A stretch of DNA of 64,000 nt from Streptantibioticus cattleyicolor NRRL 8057 = DSM 46488. Its GTDB lineage: Bacteria > Actinomycetota > Actinomycetes > Streptomycetales > Streptomycetaceae. Shown one piece after another: positions 36,739 through 44,815 of the stretch. The notes under the pieces are model-generated. The model saw only the letters and a list, made by a program, of their open reading frames with translations, was not told the origin of the DNA and ran no database searches. The number at the start of each line of letters is the position of its first letter. The first letter of the stretch is position 1. Position numbers and translations under genes: made by a program. The DNA lies in assembly GCF_000240165.1 (NCBI RefSeq), contig NC_017586.1, positions 5,655,228-5,719,227 of the forward strand. The letters are read 5' to 3'.

Positions 36739-38031
36739 CTACCCGGGCGTTCCGGGCCGGTGCTCCCGCGTGACGGCGGCACCCGGCCCCGCCGCCGGAC
36801 CCAGCCCGCGGGACGGCCCCTGGCAGCCCTGGGCCGCGGCGATACCGAGGGCCACCAGCAACGTGACGGTGACGAAGACGATCAGCCGCTGCCGCAGCAG
36901 CCGGCGGTTCGGACGTCCGGGACGCCGCCCGGCCGGCGTGCGCGGGGCACCGGGACGGGACGCCGCCGGGCGCCCCTGCGGATGCGGACGCGCCGGGGTC
37001 CGCTGCCGGTCCGCCGGGCGCTCCCCGGGACGACCCGAGGCGGGCGTCCGCTGCCCCGGCGCCCGGGCCGGGGTGCGTCCCGACGCCGGATCGGCCGCCG
37101 CCTCGGGCGCCGTATGCTGCCGCGCGTACTCCTCGGGCCGCCGCCCGGGCACCCGCTCCTGACGCGGCGCGACCAGCGGACCGCCGTCCCGCCGCACCGC
37201 GTCCAGCCCCCGGGCCTCCCGTGCCGCGATCTCCGCCAGCCGCTCGGCGAGCTGCGCCGCGCTCGGCCGCTCCTCCGGCTCCTTGGCCAGACACGCGTAG
37301 ACCAGCGGCGCCAACGAGTCCGGCACACCGGTCAGATCGGGCTCCTCGTGCACCACCCGATAGAGCATCACCTCCGAACTGCCCTGCCCGAACGGGGAGT
37401 CCGCGGTCGCCGCGTACGACAACGTGGCGCCGAAGGCGAACACATCGGTGGCCGGGGTGACCGCCGCGCCGCGCACCTGCTCCGGCGCGAGGAAGCCGGG
37501 GGAGCCCACCGCCGTGCCGACGTGCGTCAGCGTGCTCGCCCCGGTCGCCCAGGCGATGCCGAAGTCGATGATGCGCGGACCCTTGGGGGAGAGCAGGATG
37601 TTGGAGGGCTTCAGGTCCCGGTGGACCACCCCGGCCTCGTGCACGTGCACCAGGCCCTCGGCGAGCGCCGCCCCGATCGCCGCGGCCTCGGCGGCCGGCA
37701 ACGGCCCGTCCTCGCCGACCTTGTCGTAGAGCGAGGGCCCCGGCACGTACTGGGTGGCGAACCACGGCCGCTCCGTCTCCAGATCGGCGGCCACCAGCCG
37801 CGCGGTGCACCCGCCGCGGATCCGGCGCGCCGCCGACACCTCACGGGCGAACCGCTGCCGGAACTCCGAGTCCTCCGCCAGCTCCGGCCGGATCACCTTC
37901 AGCGCCACCCGCTGCCCGCGCTTGTCGGAACCGAGGTAGACCACGCCCATGCCGCCGGCGCCGAGCCGCCGGTGCAGCCGGAACGAGCCGACGACCCGCG
38001 GATCCTCGCGCCGGAGCCGCATCATCGCCAT
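36739..38031 (-). CDS. membrane-anchored Ser/Thr protein kinase
   Basis: A 430-residue eukaryotic-like kinase. The N lobe has the glycine loop GAGGMG (about residues 24-29) and Lys45; the catalytic loop is HRDLKPSN (137-144, Asp139), the DFG is 156-158, and the APEQ motif follows. A Pro/Arg-rich linker of about 100 residues (about 275-375) leads to one membrane helix at about 383-402 and a short outer tail without PASTA repeats. So it would be anchored with the kinase inside. It stands alone downstream of a long spacer. Confidence 0.93.
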   Translation of the reverse strand: MAMMRLRREDPRVVGSFRLHRRLGAGGMGVVYLGSDKRGQRVALKVIRPELAEDSEFRQRFAREVSAARRIRGGCTARLVAADLETERPWFATQYVPGPSLYDKVGEDGPLPAAEAAAIGAALAEGLVHVHEAGVVHRDLKPSNILLSPKGPRIIDFGIAWATGASTLTHVGTAVGSPGFLAPEQVRGAAVTPATDVFAFGATLSYAATADSPFGQGSSEVMLYRVVHEEPDLTGVPDSLAPLVYACLAKEPEERPSAAQLAERLAEIAAREARGLDAVRRDGGPLVAPRQERVPGRRPEEYARQHTAPEAAADPASGRTPARAPGQRTPASGRPGERPADRQRTPARPHPQGRPAASRPGAPRTPAGRRPGRPNRRLLRQRLIVFVTVTLLVALGIAAAQGCQGPSRGLGPAAGPGAAVTREHRPGTPG

Positions 38032-38480
38032 GTCCGTCCCCTGCCTTGCGGTGGATAGGCATCCGCTGGACGGGCCCGTCCGATCCGCCGGCCGGAGCCG
38101 TCGCGAGCTGGCTGTGGCCCGCTCCCGGCCTTCGGCTTCGGTGGCCGCACTCCCTCAGCCGCCTACTGACGTGGCACAGCTTACGGACTGACCGGCCGCC
38201 GTGCGGACAGGCGCCACTCACCGCCGACGGCGGGTCGCGTCCGGCGGTACCGGGCGCCCGGTATCCCCAACACCGCTGCCCCGCCCGGGTGATGCGCGTA
38301 CCGTGAGCCCAACTCGGTTGACAGCACGCCATGTTGACGCCTCGACAGCCGTCCGTCCGCGCCGGTCGCGCCCGCACCGCGGGACGGTACCGGGCGGTGG
38401 CGTCCAGGGTGAGCGAAGTCACCCGTGCCCGCCCCGGTATCCGGGCGCGCGGTCCGCCCCGTCGTGCGCGGGTCCGCTCT

Positions 38481-38541
38481 CCGGGGCGCCCCTGAGAGCT
38501 GGGTGGAGAACGTCTCCACCCAGGGGAGTAGGGCGCCCCGG
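38481..38541. repeat. nested inverted repeat
   Basis: Outer 11-base arms CCGGGGCGCCC (38481-38491) and GGGCGCCCCGG (38531-38541) enclose inner 11-base arms CTGGGTGGAGA (38499-38509) and TCTCCACCCAG (38513-38523) around a 3-base loop. The 7-base internal loops on both sides are of equal length. Such a symmetric structure suggests a folded RNA or a protein site. Confidence 0.8.
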
Positions 38542-38791
38542 GCGGCCTCCTCCTCGTGGAGGCCCGGGAATCGGTACGACGGCATGACGTCCGCGCCCGG
38601 CCGCCCGCCTACCGTTGAGACATGCGGCGGGCGGCACACTCGTCCCCCGAGGTCACTCGCCCGCCGCTGCACCTGATCGTCGTCCGCGGCTGGACTTGCG
38701 GCGCTGGAGACAGCGCCACGCGGCCTGGGAGAGCGGCCCGGGCCGGTCCGACCGGCGCACGACCCCGTGGGGACGGGGACGCGGACGGCAC

Positions 38792-38825
38792 GAGGCCCGG
38801 ACGCCTGGAGAGGCGTCCGGGCCTC
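38792..38825. terminator. strong hairpin downstream of the tRNA cluster
   Basis: Perfect 15-base arms GAGGCCCGGACGCCT and AGGCGTCCGGGCCTC around a 4-base loop. It is downstream of the tRNA cluster (minus strand) behind a second terminator. Confidence 0.8.
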
Positions 38826-38847
38826 GCGGTGCCGGCATACGACGAAC

Positions 38848-38877
38848 GAGGGCCCGGAGCGTGTGCTCCGGGCCCTC
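38848..38877 (-). terminator. terminator of the tRNA cluster
   Basis: Perfect 13-base arms with a GTGT loop, 8 bases beyond the last tRNA-Val of the minus-strand cluster. Confidence 0.8.
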
Positions 38878-38885
38878 GGTACGTG

Positions 38886-38957
38886 TGGACGATACTGGGA
38901 TTGAACCAGTGACCTCTTCCGTGTCAGGGAAGCGCTCTCCCGCTGAGCTAATCGTCC
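38886..38957 (-). tRNA. tRNA-Val(GAC)
   Basis: A 72-base tRNA with acceptor arms GGACGAT and ATCGTCC, and anticodon loop CTGACAC, giving anticodon GAC for valine. CCA is not encoded. Last of five in the cluster. Confidence 0.95.
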
Positions 38958-39003
38958 TCGGGACGTGTGCCACCGGCGCCGAAGGCGGACGATGGACACC
39001 GCG

Positions 39004-39075
39004 TGCGCGATACTGGGATTGAACCAGTGACCTCTTCCGTGTCAGGGAAGCGCTCTCCCGCTGAGCTAATCGCGC
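39004..39075 (-). tRNA. tRNA-Val(GAC), acceptor-stem variant
   Basis: Body identical to the flanking tRNA-Val genes, anticodon GAC, but the acceptor stem is GCGCGAT/ATCGCGC instead of GGACGAT/ATCGTCC, with both strands changed so pairing is kept. Confidence 0.95.
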
Positions 39076-39119
39076 GGGCTTCCGGCCGGAGCCGGAAGGA
39101 AGGTCCTCACGGACCCTGG

Positions 39120-39191
39120 TGGACGATACTGGGATTGAACCAGTGACCTCTTCCGTGTCAGGGAAGCGCTCTCCCGCTGAGCTAATCGTCC
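39120..39191 (-). tRNA. tRNA-Val(GAC)
   Basis: 72 bases, same sequence as the copy at 38886-38957, anticodon GAC. It ends just before the tRNA-Cys gene on the transcript's upstream side. Confidence 0.95.
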
Positions 39192-39192
39192 G

Positions 39193-39263
39193 AGGTGGAG
39201 ACGGGATTTGAACCCGTGTAGACGGCTTTGCAGGCCGTTGCCTCGCCTCTCGGCCACTCCACC
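39193..39263 (-). tRNA. tRNA-Cys(GCA)
   Basis: 71 bases with acceptor GGTGGAG/CTCCACC, anticodon loop CTGCAAA (GCA, cysteine). One base separates it from the next tRNA-Val, so the cluster is surely one transcript. Confidence 0.95.
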
Positions 39264-39307
39264 AACGTGAGGATCAAGATCCTTTGTGAGGATCGAGATC
39301 TTCATCG

Positions 39308-39380
39308 AGCGGACGACGGGATTCGAACCCGCGACCCTCACCTTGGCAAGGTGATGCTCTACCAACTGAGCCACGTCCGC
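39308..39380 (-). tRNA. tRNA-Gly(GCC)
   Basis: 73 bases with acceptor GCGGACG/CGTCCGC and anticodon loop TTGCCAA (GCC, glycine). It is the first tRNA of the cluster Gly-Cys-Val-Val-Val. Confidence 0.95.
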
Positions 39381-39425
39381 CTGTGTCGGGCTCCGGGGCG
39401 CTCCCGCGTCCCGGCGACGTGTTGA

Positions 39426-39453
39426 ACTCTAGCGGAATTCCGCGCCAGCTCAA
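39426..39453 (-). promoter_or_regulatory. promoter of the tRNA cluster
   Basis: On the minus strand TTGAGC is followed, after 16 bases, by TAGAGT, a good match to primary sigma-factor elements, about 46 bases before the tRNA-Gly start. The spacer contains a GGAATTCC palindrome. Confidence 0.65.
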
Positions 39454-39582
39454 ATTCCGTTTCCGCAGCGTGCCGGGCAAGTGGGGCGCGCGGGCGGCGC
39501 GTCGGCACCCCGGTCCGCGGAGGTAGCGTCGGAGCCGGAGGCCCGTAAGGCGCCGCTGACGAGCGAAGAAGGAGCCACGGCT

Positions 39583-40404
39583 GTGAAGATCTGGATCGAC
39601 GGGGCGCTGCGCGCCGCCGCCGAGGCGACGGTCTCCGTACTCGACCACGGGCTGACCGTCGGCGACGGCGTCTTCGAGACGGTCAAGACGGTGGCGGGCA
39701 CCGCGTTCGCGCTCGACCGGCACGTGGCCCGGCTCGCCCGTTCCGCCCGCGGCCTCGGGCTGCCCGAGCCCGACGGCGACCGGGTGCGCCGGGCCTGCGC
39801 CGAGGTGGTGGCGGCCAACCCCGCGCCGCTCGGCCGGCTGCGGATCACCTACACCGGCGGGGTGAGCCCGCTCGGCTCGGACCGCGGCGAGGCCGGCGCC
39901 ACCCTCGTGGTGGCCCTCGCCCCCACCACCCCGCACCCGCCCGCCACCGCCGTGGTGACCGTGCCCTGGGCCCGCAACGACAAGGGCGCCCTGACCGGGC
40001 TGAAGACCACCTCCTACGCGGAGAACGTGCTGGCGCTGGCCCGGGCCAAGGAGCGGGGGGCCACCGAGGCGCTCTTCGCCAACACCCGCGGCCACCTGTG
40101 CGAGGGCACCGGCTCCAACGTCTTCGTGGTGGTCGGCGGCGAACTGCTCACCCCGCCGCTGGACTCCGGCTGCCTGGCCGGGATCACCCGGCAACTGGTG
40201 CTGGAGTGGACCGGGGCCCGCGAGGCGGAACTGCCCATGGAGATCCTGCGCGAGGCCGAGGAGGTCTTCCTCACCTCCACCGTGCGCGACGTGCAGGGCG
40301 TCCACCGGGTCGACGACCGCGACCTGCCCGGCACCCCCGGCCCGGTCACCGCCAAGGCCATGCGGGTCTTCGCCGAACGCGCCGCGGCCGACCCCAACCC
40401 CTGA
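39583..40404 (+). CDS. class IV PLP enzyme, aminodeoxychorismate lyase-like
   Basis: A 273-residue fold-type IV PLP enzyme. The PLP lysine is in LKTTSYAENVLA, and EGTGSNVFVV lies in the phosphate-binding region, with TSTVRDVQGV later. This pattern is closest to 4-amino-4-deoxychorismate lyase (PabC), which makes para-aminobenzoate for folate, though a D-amino-acid or branched-chain aminotransferase is possible. The GTG start has AAGGAG 8 bases upstream; a longer reading overlaps the tRNA promoter. Confidence 0.8.
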   Translation: MKIWIDGALRAAAEATVSVLDHGLTVGDGVFETVKTVAGTAFALDRHVARLARSARGLGLPEPDGDRVRRACAEVVAANPAPLGRLRITYTGGVSPLGSDRGEAGATLVVALAPTTPHPPATAVVTVPWARNDKGALTGLKTTSYAENVLALARAKERGATEALFANTRGHLCEGTGSNVFVVVGGELLTPPLDSGCLAGITRQLVLEWTGAREAELPMEILREAEEVFLTSTVRDVQGVHRVDDRDLPGTPGPVTAKAMRVFAERAAADPNP

Positions 40405-40500
40405 CCGCGCCCCGGTCAATGCGGTGGCGGCCCGCTCGCCGACGGGGGTAGAACAACCCCGACGGGCACCGCCACCGCGACGAGGGGAACACGCCTGACG

Positions 40501-41334
40501 ATGACCACCACCCTGCGGCCGGCCGCACCCGAGGACTCCGGCCCCGGCGGGACCCGCTCCCGGCGCTACACGGTGTGCGTCAACAGCCGTCCGGTCGGTG
40601 AGCTGCGCCTCGCCACCGACGTGCGGTTCGGCGCCGCCGTCGGCCGCATCACCGACCTGCGGATCGCCGGACCGGACCGGGGACGCGGCCGGGCGACCGT
40701 CGCCGCGCTCGCCGCCGAGGAGGTGCTGCGCGGCTGGGACTGCCGCCGCGTCGAGGTGACCGTCCCGGAGACCGCCCCGGCCGCGCTGCGGCTGGCCGCC
40801 GCGCTCGGCTACACCGAACGCAACCGCGCCATGCGCAAGGAACTGCCGCCCACCCCGCCCGACCTGCCGCCGGGCAGCCGCCCCCGGCCGATGGACGAGG
40901 ACGACTTCGTCGCCTGGCACGCCTGGGAACGCGAGCACTACGTCGCGAGCTGGACCCGACACGGCGTCCCGCCCGAGCAGGCCCGGGCCAAGGCGGAGGC
41001 CGACCACCGCGTCCTCCTCCCGGACGGCCCGCGCACCGCCCACACCGTGCTGCGCGTCCTCGTCCACGACGGCGCCGACGTCGGCCACCTGTGGCTCAGG
41101 CTCCCCGCCACCCCCGACACCGACGCCTGGGTCTTCTTCGTGGACGTCCCCGAGGACCACCGCGGTCACGGCCACGGCCGCACCCTGATGCACCTCGCCG
41201 AACGCGAATGCCTCACCGCCGGCGTCCGCTCCCTCGCCCTCAACGTCTTCACCGGCAACACCCCGGCCGAGCGCCTCTACGAGTCCCTCGGCTACCGCAC
41301 CACCCAACGGACGCTGACCAAGCCGCTGCTGTGA
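40501..41334 (+). CDS. GNAT acetyltransferase with two tandem domains
   Basis: A 277-residue protein with two GNAT-like halves. The first (about residues 20-110) has DLRIAGPDRGRGRATVAALA and ALRLAAALGY; the second (about residues 125-277) has FFVDVPEDHRGHGHGRTLM and NTPAERLYESLGY. The second acetyl-CoA loop looks complete, and the first is less so. Tandem GNAT proteins occur in mycothiol synthase (MshD), and this one could be related, but key residues cannot be assigned here. Confidence 0.82.
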   Translation: MTTTLRPAAPEDSGPGGTRSRRYTVCVNSRPVGELRLATDVRFGAAVGRITDLRIAGPDRGRGRATVAALAAEEVLRGWDCRRVEVTVPETAPAALRLAAALGYTERNRAMRKELPPTPPDLPPGSRPRPMDEDDFVAWHAWEREHYVASWTRHGVPPEQARAKAEADHRVLLPDGPRTAHTVLRVLVHDGADVGHLWLRLPATPDTDAWVFFVDVPEDHRGHGHGRTLMHLAERECLTAGVRSLALNVFTGNTPAERLYESLGYRTTQRTLTKPLL

Positions 41335-41695
41335 TCCACGCGACGCGGCCGGGCGCCGTGGCCGGGGTCCGTTTCCCCCGGGCGTCGCGCGACGGAAACG
41401 GCGCCGGGCGAACCCCTGCCGCGGGCCCGCACGGTGCGGACGCGGAGGGGCCGGCTCCGCGTCGCCCGGCTGTGCAGGCCCGGTCACCGCGTCATGGGCC
41501 GACGCGGCCGGGCGCCGTGGGCAAGGCCCGTTCCCTCGGCCACCGCCGACCGGAGGGACGCCGCGCGGGCGGGCCGGAGCCGGTGCGCGGGCGGCGCCGG
41601 GGCGGTCCCGTCCCGCCGCGCCGGCGCGTCCTCGCCGGGGCCGGTTCCCCCGGGCCGCTGCCGTGATCCGTCCGGCGCGGGCGGCGCCGGGGCGG
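41335..41695 (+). other. 361-base spacer with duplicated segments
   Basis: No gene is supported. CGACGCGGCCGGGCGCCGTGG occurs at 41341-41361 and again at 41500-41520, and a GC-rich block ending GGCGCCGGGGCGGTC is repeated near 41593-41607 and 41683-41697. These look like partial duplications of the 3' end region of the GNAT gene. Confidence 0.55.
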
Positions 41696-42211
41696 TCAGT
41701 TCTGGGCGGCTTCGGCCAGGAGGCGGTCGGCGATCAGCTCGACGCGTTCGCGCAGGCCCTCCTGGCTCTTGCCGCCGTCGAGGCGTTCGCCGCCGATGAC
41801 GTAGGTGGGGGTGCCGGTCACGCCGATCGCCTTGGCCTCGGCCTCGTCGGCGTCGACGGTGAGGATGTGGCGGCCGTCGACCAGGGCGGTGTCCACCTCC
41901 TCGGCGTCCAGGCCGAGTTCGGCCGCGATCTCCACCAGCAGTGGCTCGCCGCGCTCGCCGAGTTCCTCGACGCGGGCGAGCACGGCCTCCGCGTAGGGCC
42001 ATCCCTTGCCCTGGGCGGCGGCCTCCTCGGCGGCCTGCGCGGCGGCGTGCGCGTGGCCGTGCTTGGCCAGCGGGAAGTGGCGCAGCTGGATGTCGAGGGC
42101 GTCACCGTAGCGGGCACGCAGCGCGCGCAGATCGGTCAGGGCCGAGCGGCAGTCGGGGCATTGCAGGTCGCACCAGACTTCCAGCGCCGGGCGGCGGATG
42201 GCATCGTTCAT
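41696..42211 (-). CDS. DsbA-family (thioredoxin-fold) protein
   Basis: A 171-residue DsbA-like protein with the active-site CPDC in CDLQCPDCRS near residues 17-20 and the cis-Pro loop GVTGTPTYVIGG. A helical insert lies between. No signal peptide is visible, so it is probably cytoplasmic, like FrnE and other DsbA-related oxidoreductases. The role in redox or thiol chemistry is inferred. It is alone, divergent from the membrane protein gene. Confidence 0.87.
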   Translation of the reverse strand: MNDAIRRPALEVWCDLQCPDCRSALTDLRALRARYGDALDIQLRHFPLAKHGHAHAAAQAAEEAAAQGKGWPYAEAVLARVEELGERGEPLLVEIAAELGLDAEEVDTALVDGRHILTVDADEAEAKAIGVTGTPTYVIGGERLDGGKSQEGLRERVELIADRLLAEAAQN

Positions 42212-42409
42212 GCCGCCAGTGTGTCAGCCCGGCGTGGGAGCGTCCGCCGGCACCTGCGGAGGAGGGCGACCCGGAGATCCCCCGGATCCTTGTCCCGCGG
42301 CCATGGCGGCACGGTCCGCCGCGAGGCAGGATGGAAGGGATGCGAGACCTTGTGAGGGGGACCGACCAGTGACGACGGCGAAGTGCACCACGCGGCGGGG
42401 GAGCCGGCC

Positions 42410-42877
42410 ATGCTGACCGGCACCGTCTGCCTCGCGCTCTCCGGCGCCGGGCTGGCCGTCGCGCTGCTGACCGCCTGGCGCCGCCGCTTCCTGCGGGCCA
42501 CCCGGATCGCCGCGGTGGCGCTGCTCCCGGTCGGTCTGTACCTCACCGGGCTGCTCACCATGCTCGGCCGGATCGGCCGGGCGATCGGCTCCTGGGCGGC
42601 CGGGCTCGTCCTCGACCCCACGGTGTGGGCCGGGGTCGCGGTGCTGGCGCTCGCGGTGGTCCTGTGGGTCGCGGCCCGGCTGGCCGCCGGACGCGCCGCC
42701 GGACGCCGTACCCGCGCCGAACAGCCCTCGGTGACCGGCGGCTCCGCCACCGCCCTGGGCGGCGCGACGCCCCCGCCCACCGCCACCCCGTCCGCCAAGC
42801 GCCCCAAGCGCGCCGCCGACGACCCGCTCTCGGAGTTCGGCGACATCGAGGAGATCCTGCGCAAGCGCGGCATCTGA
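42410..42877 (+). CDS. small membrane protein of unknown function
   Basis: A 155-residue protein with two or three hydrophobic segments (TGTVCLALSGAGLAVALLTAW, IAAVALLPVGLYLTGLLTML and VWAGVAVLALAVVLWVAARL), then a Pro/Ala/Thr-rich and charged C-terminus ending EFGDIEEILRKRGI. The ATG at 42410 has GGGGGAG just upstream; the GTG at 42383 is also possible. The acidic/basic C-terminal helix is conserved-looking, but no function is recognised. Confidence 0.7.
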   Translation: MLTGTVCLALSGAGLAVALLTAWRRRFLRATRIAAVALLPVGLYLTGLLTMLGRIGRAIGSWAAGLVLDPTVWAGVAVLALAVVLWVAARLAAGRAAGRRTRAEQPSVTGGSATALGGATPPPTATPSAKRPKRAADDPLSEFGDIEEILRKRGI

Positions 42878-43101
42878 CCTGGGCCGCCGCCCCCAATAGC
42901 ACCCCCGGGCTTTCGGTACAAGAACCGCCCAGGGAGGTGGGCGTGTCGAGGGGTACGCCGGCCCGGCGCTGGGTCATGATCGTCCGGGCCGCCGCTCAAC
43001 TGCCGTAAGTGAACGGCAAGTTGGCGTGAGCGTGACGCACGGCTGTGCGAGTGCGGCCCTTGTCGCCCGATGCTTCATGACCTTGCCGAGGCCGCGCACC
43101 G

Positions 43102-43221
43102 ATGAACGACGAGACCCGCGGATGCCTGTTCGCGCTCTCCCAGCCGCCGCTGATGCTCTTCCTGGGAGTGATCGGCACGTTGCTGTTCTTCGGGGCGTGT
43201 TACGACCTGTTCCTGCTGTGA
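43102..43221 (+). CDS. 39-residue membrane peptide
   Basis: A short ORF encodes a peptide with one predicted membrane helix (about residues 16-38, from PLMLFLGVIGTLLFFGA to the end). ATG at 43102 has GAGG about 10 bases upstream. Nothing similar is recognised. It sits 8 bases before the convergent CGNR gene stop, so it may be real but is supported only by its hydrophobic design. Confidence 0.4.
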   Translation: MNDETRGCLFALSQPPLMLFLGVIGTLLFFGACYDLFLL

Positions 43222-43228
43222 CCGCCGG

Positions 43229-43786
43229 TCAGTCGGCCGCTTCCCGGCGGCGCGCCCGGTAGGCGGCCACATGCAGCCGGTTCCCGCAGGTGCGGCTGTC
43301 GCAGTAGCGGCGTGAACGGTTGCGGGACAGGTCCACGAAGGCCCGGCGGCAGTCGGGCGCGGCGCACCGGCGCAGCCGTTCCGACTCACCGGCCACCACC
43401 AGGAAGGCCAGCGCCATGCCGCCGTCGGCCGCCAGGTGGTGGGCGAGCGAGGCACCGGGCGCGAAGTAGTGCACATGCCAGTCGTAGCCGTCGTGATCGG
43501 TCAGCCGTGGCGTGGTCCCCGCCTGCGCCACCAGCGCGTTGATCAACTCGGCCGCCGCCCGGGGGCCCGGCGCGGCGAAGACCGCGGCGAACCGTTCCCG
43601 TACCTGGCGCACCGCGAGCAGATCGGTCTCGTCCAGCCGGTCCGTCCCGCTGATCCGGTGGCGGGCGGCGAAACCGCGCAGCGCCTCCAGATCGGCGATC
43701 CCGTCCGGGGCGGGCGGCTCCGCGGCGGTGTTGACCAGGTCCACCACCCAGTCCAGAGCACGCCGGTTGTCGTGGTCGATCAGCAC
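43229..43786 (-). CDS. CGNR zinc-finger, ABATE-domain protein
   Basis: A 185-residue protein. The first half (about residues 5-130) is an ABATE-type helical domain with ALDWVVDLVNTA and the long acidic/aromatic DGYDWHVHYF. The C-terminal CGNR zinc finger is CAAPDCRRAFVDLSRN then YCDSRTCGNRLHVAAYRAR, with four Cys able to bind zinc. Such proteins are taken as stress-linked DNA-binding regulators in actinobacteria. A longer reading is open upstream; the GTG at 43786 gives the family start. Confidence 0.85.
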   Translation of the reverse strand: MLIDHDNRRALDWVVDLVNTAAEPPAPDGIADLEALRGFAARHRISGTDRLDETDLLAVRQVRERFAAVFAAPGPRAAAELINALVAQAGTTPRLTDHDGYDWHVHYFAPGASLAHHLAADGGMALAFLVVAGESERLRRCAAPDCRRAFVDLSRNRSRRYCDSRTCGNRLHVAAYRARRREAAD

Positions 43787-43820
43787 GGCTTCGCTCCCTG
43801 ACCGGGTCGGCGGCAGACCT

Positions 43821-43846
43821 CGGCAGGCGGTGGCCACCGCCTGCCG
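43821..43846. repeat. perfect 26-base palindrome
   Basis: CGGCAGGCGGTGG is followed directly by its complement CCACCGCCTGCCG, with no loop, between the CGNR gene and ssgB. It may be an operator for the CGNR gene or part of a terminator. Confidence 0.55.
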
Positions 43847-43903
43847 ACGGGTGACTTTAGCGCGCGCCTCCCCGGTCGGCGCCGGTGATCGCCCGGACGC
43901 GGA

Positions 43904-43936
43904 ACGCCGCCGCCACGAAATCCGTGGCGGCGGCGT
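43904..43936 (-). terminator. terminator of ssgB
   Basis: Fourteen-base arms ACGCCGCCGCCACG and CGTGGCGGCGGCGT around a 5-base loop, 71 bases after the ssgB stop on the minus strand. Confidence 0.65.
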
Positions 43937-44007
43937 CACCGGCAGGCGGGGACAGGTCCGCGGCAGTCCCCCCGAGACAGGACGGCCGCGGACGGCGTAC
44001 AGGGGTC

Positions 44008-44421
44008 CTAGCTCTCCGCCAGGATGTGCGAGAGCTCCGTGTCGAGATCGAAGTGCCGGTGTTCCGTGCCGGGCGGCACGGCGGCATCCGTGCGCTTCAG
44101 GAACGACTCCAGAGCCCGCGCCGGAGCCTCCAGCAGCGCCTCGCCCTCCGGGGAGCTGAGGGCGATGCAGACGACGCCCTGGCCGTGGCTCCTGGAGGGC
44201 CACACGCGGACGTCGCCGGTGCCGGTGGGCCGGTGCAGCCCCTCCGCGAGCAGGTCGCGGGCGAAGACCCACTCGACCGTCTCTTCGGCACCGGTGTGGA
44301 ACGTGGCGTGCACGGCGTAGGGATCGGCCGTGTCGTACCGCAGGCCCGCGGGCACGGGCAGTGAGGATTCGCTCGACACAACGAGGCGCAGGTGCAGCTC
44401 GCAGCTGACCGTGGTGTTCAT
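44008..44421 (-). CDS. ssgB: sporulation-specific cell division regulator SsgB
   Basis: A 137-residue SsgA-like protein that matches SsgB closely (start MNTTVSCELHLRLV, end ELSHILAES, both well known from this family). SsgB guides FtsZ to future septum sites in aerial hyphae with SsgA. The ATG at 44421 is preceded by GAAAGG about 11 bases upstream. A longer reading upstream is open but not used by the family. Its presence is strong evidence of a sporulating streptomycete. Confidence 0.96.
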   Translation of the reverse strand: MNTTVSCELHLRLVVSSESSLPVPAGLRYDTADPYAVHATFHTGAEETVEWVFARDLLAEGLHRPTGTGDVRVWPSRSHGQGVVCIALSSPEGEALLEAPARALESFLKRTDAAVPPGTEHRHFDLDTELSHILAES

Positions 44422-44735
44422 AAGCGCCAGGGCCTTTCGCTCAGTGTGCGCTCGGGGATTCGCACGTCGGCGAAATCGACATGCCACCTGCGGGGACGTT
44501 GTAAACCCCTCTGACCGGTTTGTGAGGATTCTGGTACTTCGTTCGGACCAATCGCCGAGCGGGCCGCTGGGCCGATCCGGTGAGGGCCTGCCCCGAGGTC
44601 CACCGAGGGCGACCGTCACCCACCGTCACCAGGTGGCTGCGAAGGTGCCGGGGCCCGGCCGGGGCCCGGCCGGGGCCCGCCGCACCGGGTGGTCGAGAGC
44701 CCCCGCTGACATGCGGTAATGTTGTCCCCGCGCCG
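44422..44735. other. 314-base spacer: ssgB upstream region and tRNA promoter
   Basis: The part next to ssgB holds its promoter region; on the minus strand a GTTTACAACG element lies about 75 bases before the gene and could be a sigma-H-type -35 region, but the -10 match is poor. An 11-base GGGGCCCGGCC unit repeats about 2.8 times at 44650-44680. TAATGT at 44717-44722 is a likely -10 element for the tRNA-Val that follows. Confidence 0.45.
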
Positions 44736-44807
44736 GGGCGATTAGCTCAGCGGGAGAGCGCTTCGTTCACACCGAAGAGGTCACTGGTTCGATCCCAGTA
44801 TCGCCCA
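44736..44807 (+). tRNA. tRNA-Val(CAC)
   Basis: 72 bases, acceptor GGGCGAT/ATCGCCC, anticodon loop TTCACAC (CAC, valine). Followed by a 16-base-arm terminator at 44816-44850. Confidence 0.95.
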
Positions 44808-44815
44808 CCCTGCGC

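Larger units (their letters stand above)
38032..38885. other. 854-base spacer with stacked hairpins, no supported gene
   Basis: No coding region convinced me here: the readings that cross it run into tRNA antisense sequence or have no recognisable domain. It does hold a nested hairpin at 38481-38541, a further hairpin at 38544-38564, a GGGTGA/TCACCC repeat at 38407-38424 and two strong terminators at 38792-38825 and 38848-38877. Confidence 0.6.

Noticed and set aside
38622-38912. A possible leaderless 96-residue plus-strand gene, with TACCGT 6 bases before its ATG
   Set aside because: It runs through two strong hairpins and into the antisense of a tRNA gene, and has no recognisable domain.
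38181-38999. A 272-residue minus-strand reading frame across the spacer and tRNA-Val
   Set aside because: It includes the tRNA and terminators, and shows no domain.
41091-41799. Overlapping Arg/Pro/Gly-rich reading frames between the tandem-GNAT gene and the DsbA-like gene
   Set aside because: They overlap real genes or the repeat-bearing spacer, and have no domain or ribosome site.
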